From Fibrobacter sp. (GTDB taxonomy: Bacteria > Fibrobacterota > Fibrobacteria > Fibrobacterales > Fibrobacteraceae): 44,464 bases of DNA. The position numbers and the translations under genes were made by a program. How positions within the stretch are numbered: position 1 is the first letter of the stretch; the number at the start of each line of letters is the position of its first letter. Location of the stretch: positions 1 through 44,464 of the forward strand of contig JAGCPZ010000022.1 in the NCBI GenBank assembly GCA_017965445.1. Direction: 5' to 3'. The notes beneath the pieces are model-generated. The model searched no databases. It was not told where the DNA came from and saw only the letters and a list, made by a program, of their open reading frames with translations. Below, one piece after another: positions 7,718 to 15,136 of the stretch.

Positions 7718-8503
7718 ATGACACCAGAAGAAATGGAAAAAATTCTCCGTAAGGAAGCCCTTGAGCTCGTTGATTCCGAGCCCCTTTCCAAGTTGATGCT
7801 CGAAGAGCAGGTCCTCAACCGCAAGAACTTTGCGGACATGCTTAGTGTTACCCTGGCCTGCCAACTCGCAGGCGAAATCATCGACCGTGCAGAACTTGAA
7901 AAGATGTTCAGCGACATCTACGAGAAATATCCAAACCTTCTGCTCTGCGCCGCCAAGGACATCAGGGCGACAGTTCTCCGCGACGCCGCCTGCACAGGCC
8001 CCCTTGAACCGCTTTTGTTCTTCAAGGGATTCCAGGGGCTGCAAGCCTACCGCGTAGCCCACATCCTTTATGAAGAAGGCCGTTCATTCCCCGCCAAGAT
8101 GCTCCAGAGCATCATCAGCCGCAAGTTCGGCATGGACATCCACCCGGCAGCAAGAATCGGGCACGGGCTCCTGATTGACCATGCGACGAACATCGTCATC
8201 GGAGAAACGGCGACCGTCGGGAACAACGTTAGCTTTTTGCACGGCGTGACCTTGGGCGGAACAGGTAACGAAGTCGGCGACCGCCATCCGAAAATCGGAA
8301 ACGGCGTGATGCTCGGTGCCCATGCGCAGCTGCTCGGCAACATCCACATTGGCGACGGAGCCAAGATTGGAGCGGGAGCAGTCGTACTTTGCGACGTTCC
8401 GGCACATACGACGTACGCAGGAGTCCCAGCCGTTCAGGTGGGCCACCCGCACGACGAAATGCCGAGTTTCAACATGCAGCAAGACTTTACGCGCGATATC
8501 TAG
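7718..8503 (+). CDS. cysE: Serine O-acetyltransferase
   Basis: This 261-aa protein has an alpha-helical N-terminal domain (1-135, containing RDAACTGPLEPLLFFKGFQG) followed by hexapeptide repeats of a left-handed beta-helix. Asp154/His155 in LLIDHATN and His190 in DRHPKIG match the catalytic residues of E. coli CysE. It transfers acetyl from acetyl-CoA to serine, the first step of cysteine synthesis, acting in the cytoplasm. The C-terminal tail ends DFTRDI; the final isoleucine is the residue type used by CysE tails to bind O-acetylserine sulfhydrylase. No cysK is adjacent. Confidence 0.95.
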   Translation: MTPEEMEKILRKEALELVDSEPLSKLMLEEQVLNRKNFADMLSVTLACQLAGEIIDRAELEKMFSDIYEKYPNLLLCAAKDIRATVLRDAACTGPLEPLLFFKGFQGLQAYRVAHILYEEGRSFPAKMLQSIISRKFGMDIHPAARIGHGLLIDHATNIVIGETATVGNNVSFLHGVTLGGTGNEVGDRHPKIGNGVMLGAHAQLLGNIHIGDGAKIGAGAVVLCDVPAHTTYAGVPAVQVGHPHDEMPSFNMQQDFTRDI

Positions 8504-8535
8504 ACGAGAATCGGATAGAATCACATATCACACTT

Positions 8536-8560
8536 GTCATCCCCGTCTCCGAACGGGGAT
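8536..8560. repeat. REP-like hairpin between cysE and nth
   Basis: GTCATCCCCG starts a unit in which ATCCCCGT (8539-8546) pairs with ACGGGGAT (8553-8560). There is no T-tract. It lies 22 bases before the nth start and belongs with the GTCAC/GTCAT elements at 9241 and 13371-13810. Confidence 0.65.
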
Positions 8561-8582
8561 CTCCATTTAAGAGAGTTCCCGC

Positions 8583-9206
8583 ATGAAGAAAAGCGACAAA
8601 ATCAAATTCATCGGCAAAAAGCTGGACGAATTGTTCCCAAATCCGCCTATTCCCTTAAACTACACGAACGCCTTCACGATGCTCGTCGCGGTCGTTTTAA
8701 GCGCTCAATGCACCGACATCCGCGTAAACCAAGTGACCGCCGTCCTTTTCAAAAAAGCCGACACCCCCCAAAAAATGGTCAAGCTCGGCGTTGACTGCAT
8801 TGCCGAAATCATCAAGCCCTGCGGATTCTTCAACACCAAGAGCGTAAACATATTCAAGCTTTCTCAAGCGCTCATCGAAAAATTCAAGGGTGAAGTTCCG
8901 CACACGTTCGAAGAACTCGAAAGCCTGCCAGGCGTCGGCCACAAGACGGCAAGCGTCATCATGAGCCACATCTTCAAGCTCCCGGCATTCCCCGTCGATA
9001 CGCACATCCACCGCCTCGCCGAACGCTGGGGCCTAAGCGACGGCAGCAGCGTCGAAAGAACCGAAGCCGATTTAAAAAAAGCTTTTCCCGAAAGCGAATG
9101 GGAAAAGCGTCATTTGCAAATTATTTACTTTGGACGCACCTACTGCAAAGCCCGCGGGCACAAAGACGAAAACTGCCCGATTTGCGGATTCGTCAAAAAG
9201 GCTTAA
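8583..9206 (+). CDS. nth: Endonuclease III-type DNA glycosylase/AP lyase
   Basis: This 207-aa protein has the helix-hairpin-helix LPGVGHKTAS with catalytic Lys121 and the catalytic Asp139 in PVDTHIHRLAERWGL. Endonuclease III removes oxidised pyrimidines and nicks the abasic site in base excision repair. The C-terminal iron-sulfur region has only three cysteines (Cys188, Cys198, Cys201) spaced C-x9-C-x2-C, whereas E. coli Nth has four (C-x6-C-x2-C-x5-C); the protein ends six residues after the last one. The cluster may be absent or differently ligated. The start follows a REP-like hairpin and lacks a clear Shine-Dalgarno sequence. Confidence 0.93.
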   Translation: MKKSDKIKFIGKKLDELFPNPPIPLNYTNAFTMLVAVVLSAQCTDIRVNQVTAVLFKKADTPQKMVKLGVDCIAEIIKPCGFFNTKSVNIFKLSQALIEKFKGEVPHTFEELESLPGVGHKTASVIMSHIFKLPAFPVDTHIHRLAERWGLSDGSSVERTEADLKKAFPESEWEKRHLQIIYFGRTYCKARGHKDENCPICGFVKKA

Positions 9207-9240
9207 CCGCTTTTTAACAGTCACCCTGGCTCTTTTTACT

Positions 9241-9273
9241 GTCACCCCGCACACCGTTGCGGGGTCAGTTGTA
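9241..9273. repeat. 33-bp REP-like unit upstream of the beta-helix protein gene
   Basis: The unit starts GTCACCCCGCACACCGTTGC and forms a CCCCGC/GCGGGG hairpin. It is identical to 13578-13610 and 13694-13726 and in the same orientation. A partial partner ending in GGGATGACA follows at 9288-9296. Confidence 0.85.
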
Positions 9274-9324
9274 CACGGAACAAGTCCGGGATGACAGTCG
9301 GACACTATCTTTGCGATAAATTTG

Positions 9325-9332
9325 TATATTTT
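9325..9332 (+). promoter_or_regulatory. -10-like box of the beta-helix protein gene
   Basis: TATATTTT, one base off TAnnTTTG, lies about 43-50 bases before the likely start codon, just downstream of the REP-like unit. Confidence 0.35.
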
Positions 9333-9374
9333 ATGTATGTTTTTAAACACCCCTGAACACCTATGGTGCTTTAT

Positions 9375-12300
9375 ATGAATAAAAAATTATTGACAACATC
9401 AGTATTTTTAGCAACATCAATCGCAATGGCGTTCGAACCTTGGATTGGATTCGACACACCGACACCCTACTATGTCAATACCGGTTTGGATAACGGTACA
9501 AATACAGCCGGTTATTGGTTTGTTGCAACCGACGAAGGTGACGGAGGTAAATCCAAGGTCGTGTGGCCCGTTGCGACAGGAAATGAACTTAACGATGATT
9601 CTTTGGACCCTATCATTGATTTTTGTAAAGGTGTTTGCGGCACGGCAGACCTCGACAAAGGGACGCTCACTTACACTCCTTTCATAACTTTGGGATTTAA
9701 TGTCGCTGGCGAGGACGCAAACAGTGGAAAACTGGCTTCAGGCAACGCTTCTGAATGGGGCGGCATCTGCATCACATACAGATCTGATATAGCCCTGTAT
9801 CCGGAACTCAGCCTAGGAGATGCAATCGATGCGGAAATAGGCTACGCACTTCCGACAAGATCTATTCCCAAAGCCCAAAATGGCACGAAAAAGTGCATTC
9901 CTTGGTCTGATTTCAAACAACCCTCTTGGTACAAGGGAGCAACAAAAATTTCTGGACCTGATGCGGCCAAACAACTAGTCTCCATAAACTTCAAAATGCA
10001 AGGAGCAAAGGGTCAGTACAAGTTCAACATTTGCGCGATTGGCCCTTACGGTGAAAAAATAGAAGGCGAGGAGTTGCCAACAGGAGCCAAATCGTTGCCA
10101 ACAACATGTCCCAAAGTCCTCACTATGCATCCAGAAATTTCGGTCAGCGCGAAATGGAGCAAGGGCGATGACGGTTACGACGCAACAATAACAGTCAAGG
10201 ACGGTGAAAAAGAACTGACCGAAGGAACAGATTATGAAATCGAATCGAATGTCAACGATGCAACAGGAATAGTCATAAAGACAATCACTGGCAAGGGCGA
10301 TTACGCGGGCTCGGTTGTTAAATCTTTAGTTCCTTACATCGACGAAAACGGCGAACCGCAGGTTATGTACGATGCCACGGTGCTCACGAACAATAAAGAC
10401 GGGGTGACGGAACTTAGTGGCGGTTGGTACGTGGCAACGGGAAAAGTCAACATGGCCGGAATCAAATTCAATGGCGAAGCTCACTTGATTCTTGCGGACG
10501 ATGCGGAGATGGTGATTGAAACTGGAGATGAACATGGAATCTACGCATCGAATAACCTGACAATTTATGGACAGACAGAACAAAATGGAATTTTGAAAGC
10601 CACTGGCAACAAAGTTGGCATCTACAGTGAAGAAGGAAATATCACGATAAGTGGCGGCAGCGTCACGGCCTCTGGCAACGAATACGGCATCGTCGCTTAT
10701 AACGGAGTCACGATAAGTGGCGGCAGCGTCACGGCCTATGGCTACTACGACGGCATCTACGCCTACAACGGAGTCACGATAAGCGGCGGCAGCGTCACGG
10801 CCGATGGCTACTACGGCATCTACGGTGAAAACGGAGTCTCGATAAGCGGCGGCACGGTCAAGGCCACTAGCTACTACGACGGCATCTACGCCTACAACGG
10901 AGTCACGATAAGCGGCGGCAGCGTCACGGCCGATGGCTACTACGGCATCTACAGTGAAAACGGAGTCTCGATAAGCGGCGGCAGCGTCACGGCCTTTGGC
11001 TACTACGACGGCATCTACGGTGTTAACGGAATCACGATAAACGGCGGCACGGTCGAGGCCACTGGCAACGAAGTTGGCATCTTCAGCAAGGAAGGAATCA
11101 TCACCCTTGACTGGACGAACAGCACCGACTTCATCAAGGCCAGCAGCTACTACAGCAAAAATGGTGTTTCCATCGCCGAGGGCAAGTACTTCAAGGACAA
11201 AGACGGCTACTACGTGTATAGCGGCACGCTCAACGCTGGACAGTTATCCTCCCTTAAGGGCCAAAAAATAGAACCTTTTAAAGGTGTTAGCGTATCGTTT
11301 GTCGATAACTCTAGCGAAACTCCAACAGTCTTTGCATCCATCGCTATTGACGGAGAAGGCAATGTCGCAGCCCCGGCAAAGCACCCCATCCGTACCGGCT
11401 ACACGTTCGCCGGTTGGTTTACCGCACCCAAAGGCGGCTCGGAATTCGACTTCACGGCCACTGTCACGGTGAACACGACTGCCTACGCCCATTGGAATGA
11501 GAATACTACGTCTGTCGAATACATCGACGAAAACGGCAAGACGCAAATCCTTGAGCCAGGCGATTACACCGTGCTCACCAACGACATATACGTAGAAGAC
11601 CTCCCCGAAGGTTGGTACGTGGTTGAGGGCGAGGTGAAATACACGAGCACGGTCTCATTTAGCGGAAACGCTCACTTGATTCTTGCCGACGGAGCGAAGA
11701 TGGAGATTGAAAGTGAAGGCGGAGATGGAATCGACGCATGGAATAACCTGACAATTTACGGGCAGAGCAATCAAAATGGAATTTTGAATGCCACTGGCAA
11801 CGAATACGGTATCTACAGTAACAGCTATATCACGATAAGCGGCGGCACGGTCACGGTCACGGCCACTGGCGGCGACTACGGCATCTACAGTTATGAAGGA
11901 GTCTCGATAAGCGGCGGCAGCGTCACGGCCACTGGCGAAGATTACGGCATCTACGGTTATAACGGTATCACCCTTGGCTGGACAAACGACACTGACCACA
12001 TCACGGCTAGCAGTTACTACAGCGTAAATGGCTCCGTCTCCATCGCCAAGGACAAGTCGTTCAAGGACGAGAAAGGCAAAGAGTATAGCGGCACGATCGA
12101 CGATGTTTCCGATATCGCAGGCAAGACGCTTGTGCCTTCGTCGTTTAACGGAAAATTCCTCTCCGACGTGAACGTCGCCGTCGCCGACATCCCCGTGCAG
12201 AAGTATGCTGACGGCAAGCCCGTCTGCCCCTCCGTCGTCGTGACCGACGGCAAGGACACGCTCACAGCCGGCACGGATTACACGGTCACATGCGTGAACA

Positions 12301-13358
12301 ACACCGCAGTCACCTCCGCCAACCTTGATGAAGCCGCCATCGCTCAAATCACCGGCAAGGGCAACTACGCAGGCGCAATCCAGAAACGCTTCTTTATCTG
12401 GGAGAACATCGGCAATTACGCCGCCGTGCAAGTGTTCCAAGATGCTGACGGAAAAACTCACGCCGAAATCGACGGTGCTTACGACGGCACGGATGCAGTC
12501 GCAATCGACGAATATGTTGAGAATGTCGCCGTCAAGTTCAACCGCAAGTTCCCGAAAGGGAAATATTCGACCATAGTGCTACCGTTCGATGTGAATACGG
12601 AAAATGTCGAGGGGTTCGATGCGGTGCTCCGCTATAATGGCATTAAGACCGTTAATGGCGAGTCTTCTGTTCGCATGAAAGTCGTGTGGGCTACAAGCGA
12701 CTGGGTTGAGAAGAATGATCTAAGGGATAAAAACAATAATTTGATACGGTATGATCATGCGGACTTGACAGCGAACACTCCGTATCTGATTCAGGTGGAG
12801 CAGGAAAACCTAAAAGTCAATGGCGGTGTGACACTCAAGACGACCGCTCCTGCCGATGTCTCTATTGACGATTGGACGTTCCGCGGCACTTGGCAGTACA
12901 AGAAGTGGGGCCACTCCTGCTCAACTGAAGGACAAAATTGTGATCGGGAAACAGACAATGCCTACGGCTTTGCGGCAAGTTCGTCTGATGACGATAAAAT
13001 CAATGTTGGCGATTTCGTGAGGGTCGGCGAAGGGGCCTGGATTCTTCCGATGCGCGCTTATCTCGTCAGTACGGACATTCTGGAAAGTACGCCGCCAGCG
13101 CAGGGCGTGCGCGCGAACGGCAATTACGTGAAGCGTCCGTCCTTTGCACAAGAGGAATTGCCTGAATTCATGAGCATCGTTATCGATGTTGACGATGAAG
13201 GCAAGGAAACGACTGTCATCGGCCAGTTCAACACCCGCACGGGCGAAATCAAGATGAACTATGACCGCGGCAAGTTCGACCTCAAGGGCCGCCGCGTGAA
13301 CGGCACGAACAACGCCCGCGGCGCCTACTACGGAAAGAAAGTTCTGAAGAAGTATTAA
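9375..13358 (+). CDS. Large secreted beta-helix / InlB-repeat surface protein
   Basis: ATG at 9375 gives a standard signal peptide (MNKKLLTTSVFLATSIAMA); an ATG four codons earlier is possible. Neither has a clear RBS. Order in 1327 aa: an N-terminal domain (about 20-235) with NGTNTAGYWF, probably a beta-sandwich; a domain with GTDYEI and GKGDYAG (about 255-320); a first module with seven 21/22-residue ISGGSVTA...GIY coils that fit a right-handed parallel beta-helix (about 420-580); an InlB/Listeria-Bacteroides repeat (about 637-712, RTGYTFAGWFTAP); a second, shorter copy of the module (about 715-920); another GTDYTV/GKGNYAG domain; a unique region; and a basic tail (DLKGRRVNG...YYGKKVLKKY) like a sorting signal. 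Inferred role: cell-surface adhesion or glycan binding. No enzyme motif was seen. Confidence 0.85.
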   Translation: MNKKLLTTSVFLATSIAMAFEPWIGFDTPTPYYVNTGLDNGTNTAGYWFVATDEGDGGKSKVVWPVATGNELNDDSLDPIIDFCKGVCGTADLDKGTLTYTPFITLGFNVAGEDANSGKLASGNASEWGGICITYRSDIALYPELSLGDAIDAEIGYALPTRSIPKAQNGTKKCIPWSDFKQPSWYKGATKISGPDAAKQLVSINFKMQGAKGQYKFNICAIGPYGEKIEGEELPTGAKSLPTTCPKVLTMHPEISVSAKWSKGDDGYDATITVKDGEKELTEGTDYEIESNVNDATGIVIKTITGKGDYAGSVVKSLVPYIDENGEPQVMYDATVLTNNKDGVTELSGGWYVATGKVNMAGIKFNGEAHLILADDAEMVIETGDEHGIYASNNLTIYGQTEQNGILKATGNKVGIYSEEGNITISGGSVTASGNEYGIVAYNGVTISGGSVTAYGYYDGIYAYNGVTISGGSVTADGYYGIYGENGVSISGGTVKATSYYDGIYAYNGVTISGGSVTADGYYGIYSENGVSISGGSVTAFGYYDGIYGVNGITINGGTVEATGNEVGIFSKEGIITLDWTNSTDFIKASSYYSKNGVSIAEGKYFKDKDGYYVYSGTLNAGQLSSLKGQKIEPFKGVSVSFVDNSSETPTVFASIAIDGEGNVAAPAKHPIRTGYTFAGWFTAPKGGSEFDFTATVTVNTTAYAHWNENTTSVEYIDENGKTQILEPGDYTVLTNDIYVEDLPEGWYVVEGEVKYTSTVSFSGNAHLILADGAKMEIESEGGDGIDAWNNLTIYGQSNQNGILNATGNEYGIYSNSYITISGGTVTVTATGGDYGIYSYEGVSISGGSVTATGEDYGIYGYNGITLGWTNDTDHITASSYYSVNGSVSIAKDKSFKDEKGKEYSGTIDDVSDIAGKTLVPSSFNGKFLSDVNVAVADIPVQKYADGKPVCPSVVVTDGKDTLTAGTDYTVTCVNNTAVTSANLDEAAIAQITGKGNYAGAIQKRFFIWENIGNYAAVQVFQDADGKTHAEIDGAYDGTDAVAIDEYVENVAVKFNRKFPKGKYSTIVLPFDVNTENVEGFDAVLRYNGIKTVNGESSVRMKVVWATSDWVEKNDLRDKNNNLIRYDHADLTANTPYLIQVEQENLKVNGGVTLKTTAPADVSIDDWTFRGTWQYKKWGHSCSTEGQNCDRETDNAYGFAASSSDDDKINVGDFVRVGEGAWILPMRAYLVSTDILESTPPAQGVRANGNYVKRPSFAQEELPEFMSIVIDVDDEGKETTVIGQFNTRTGEIKMNYDRGKFDLKGRRVNGTNNARGAYYGKKVLKKY
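10642..11097 (+). repeat. Tandem 63/66-bp coding repeats, block 1 (seven units)
   Basis: Unit starts marked by TC(A/T)CGATAA fall at 10642, 10708, 10774, 10837, 10903, 10966 and 11032, with the next boundary at 11098: spacings 66, 66, 63, 66, 63, 66, 66. Each encodes one 21- or 22-residue coil. 10774-10902 and 10903-11031 form a near-identical 129-bp duplication. Confidence 0.95.
11830..11967 (+). repeat. Coding repeats, block 2 (two units, 72 and 66 bp)
   Basis: Units begin at 11830 and 11902 and end before ATCACCCTT at 11967. The first holds an internal doubling of ACGGTC, adding two residues. They are the beta-helix coils of the second module. Confidence 0.9.
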
Positions 13359-13370
13359 GTACCGTGTAAG

Positions 13371-13810
13371 CCGATGCCGGCACAGTGGCCGGCATGACAA
13401 CAAACACATGTCACCCCGGCTTTCAACATTGTCACCCCGGCCTTGTGCCGGGGTCTGTTGTTTTCGTCATGTTGAGCAACGCGAAACATCCAGTGCAGAA
13501 CATTACTGGATTCTTCCTCCCTGCGGTCGTCAGAATGACGTAAGAGGCCTGTCCCCCCGCATTCACGATACGCAATTGTCACCCCGCACACCGTTGCGGG
13601 GTCAGTTGTACAGAGCCGTCAAAACAACCGATGCCGGCACAGTGGCCGGCATGACAGCAAACGCATGTCACCCCGCATTCGCGGTACGCAATTGTCACCC
13701 CGCACACCGTTGCGGGGTCAGTTGTATCAAGTACAACCGATGCCGGCACTAAGGCCGGCATGACTGCAAACGCTTTGTTCACCCGCGTTCGCGGTACGCA
13801 GTTGTCACCG
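13371..13810. repeat. Array of REP-like elements (fills the 446-bp gap between genes)
   Basis: No gene was found here. Units of two kinds alternate: a GATGCCGGCAC...GGCCGGCATGAC hairpin (from 13371, 13629 and 13737) and a GTCACCCCG...CGGGGTC hairpin (13410-13460, 13578-13610, 13694-13726), joined by linkers such as GCGGTACGCAATT. The 13629 and 13737 copies are 108 bp apart. A third type at 13466-13539 has GTCAT...ATGAC ends with CATCCAGT and ACTGGATTC inside. The last copy stops at the DUF3300 gene, whose stop codon TGA is the reverse complement of TCA in GTCACC. Confidence 0.9.
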
Positions 13811-14908
13811 TCTTCCGTGGTCACCACGGCGTGACGGCGGTGGCGGTGGCGGATTATGCGAACCATGATGGCGTTCCACCCTACGGGATTCACGGCTTTC
13901 GCCTTCGTTAGAACTTGAAGCCTGCGGAGGCGGCGGCACGGGACGCTTGTAATTAGGCGGCGGTGGCGGTGCTGACGGAGCCGACTTATTCAAGGAATTT
14001 GCAGCCGGAGGAGCAGGCGGTGCCGATTTACTCAAAGTGTTCGATGGAACCGGAGATGGCACAGGCGAAGCCGAATGCCGTTCCCATGTCGCATTTGAAC
14101 GCGGCGGTGCCGGAGGTGGCGTTGCAGGACGCCTATCCCACGCAGATTTCGAATGCGAAGGAGGAGGTGGCGGCGGCGGATTGTCAACCCGTCCCACAGG
14201 GCGCTGTTTCGGCCTTGCATGGTGACGCGGAGGCGGTGCGTAACGTCTCGGATGGCGGTATAGCGGGCGGCGATGCACCCAGTCGTAATCAAACGGGTCC
14301 CATCCCCAATAGACTAGTCCCGCCCCAATCCAGGCACCATTCGCATAGCGGAGGCGAATATTGCCCGTTGAAGTCACGTAATAAACAACGCGCGGGTCGT
14401 ATTCGGGAACATAAACATACTCCTCCTGAACGGGCTGAATCGCGATATTGTCGTCAACTTTCACGATTACCTTGTCATCGCTCTGCAAATAGCCGTTCTT
14501 GTGAGCGGCCTTGCGCATGCGCTGCACCGCATCCATCACGTCAGCCTTCTGCATTTCGACGGCTTCGCCAAGCTGATTCGACCACGTAGCGTACTTCGCG
14601 AGCTTTTCCAAGACATCGGGGAACGCAATCAACGCTATGACCGATTCGTCATAACCCAATTCCGCATCTTCAATGGATTTCGCAAGGTCATCCCCCTTCA
14701 AGTTCCGATGGGCCTTGGCAAAAGCGGATGCGCTCGGAATGTCATCACCATGCATCGTCGCATTCAAGACATGCACCAAAAGCGGATCCGGGTAAAGCGC
14801 AATCGTCGCCACAAGTGTGTCCAGTTCCGCTGGCGTGTATCGAGTTTGGGCATTTGCCATCAGAGGGAACGCGATTACGGCAATGAGCAATGGAATTAAA
14901 CGTTTCAT
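13805..14908 (-). CDS. DUF3300 secreted protein with Pro-rich C-terminal half
   Basis: This 367-aa protein starts at an ATG with a strong GGAGG nearby (CCTCCT on the plus strand at 14912-14917) and has a signal peptide (MKRLIPLLIAVIAFPLMANA). Residues 22-185 carry DUF3300 features: LVATIALYPDPLLVHVLNAT, ALIAFPDVLEKL, ADVMDAVQRMRKAA and YVPEYDPRVVYY. The second half is low-complexity, with PPPPPPP runs, His/Arg clusters and repeated S-K-S-A-P/P-A-P-P units, probably an extended cell-wall or periplasmic tail. DUF3300 has no established function. Its stop codon lies within the final REP-like copy, so the C terminus may have been reset by insertion. It is divergent from the CotH cluster. Confidence 0.85.
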   Translation of the reverse strand: MKRLIPLLIAVIAFPLMANAQTRYTPAELDTLVATIALYPDPLLVHVLNATMHGDDIPSASAFAKAHRNLKGDDLAKSIEDAELGYDESVIALIAFPDVLEKLAKYATWSNQLGEAVEMQKADVMDAVQRMRKAAHKNGYLQSDDKVIVKVDDNIAIQPVQEEYVYVPEYDPRVVYYVTSTGNIRLRYANGAWIGAGLVYWGWDPFDYDWVHRRPLYRHPRRYAPPPRHHARPKQRPVGRVDNPPPPPPPSHSKSAWDRRPATPPPAPPRSNATWERHSASPVPSPVPSNTLSKSAPPAPPAANSLNKSAPSAPPPPPNYKRPVPPPPQASSSNEGESRESRRVERHHGSHNPPPPPPSRRGDHGRR

Positions 14909-15102
14909 AAAACCTCCTCTATCCAGAAGCCTTTTTTCAATCTACAAAAATTCATCATTTTTGCCTTTTAATACATCTTTTTGGATGCTTCTAACAATCA
15001 TTTGGTTTCGTGGAACTTTTCTTCCCGAAAAAAAACGTAGAACAAAAAACAACACTTTACAACGTATATAGCAAAATTAACAAAACATTTTCCGCAAATA
15101 CA

Positions 15103-15110
15103 TATAGATT
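15103..15110 (+). promoter_or_regulatory. Possible -10 box of the first CotH gene
   Basis: TATAGATT lies 34 bases before the ATG; the same octamer lies 38 bases before the third CotH gene at 18970. GGAGG at 15124-15128 is the ribosome binding site and fixes the start at 15137. Confidence 0.45.
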
Positions 15111-15136
15111 TAACGTGATTGTTGGAGGATTCATTT

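Noticed and set aside
10642..11097. CRISPR-like periodicity of 63-66 bp
   Set aside because: The repeats are contiguous, in frame and encode protein coils; there are no unique spacers.
13408..13752. Open frames on both strands in the REP-like array
   Set aside because: They consist of translated repeats, have no ribosome binding site and match no family.
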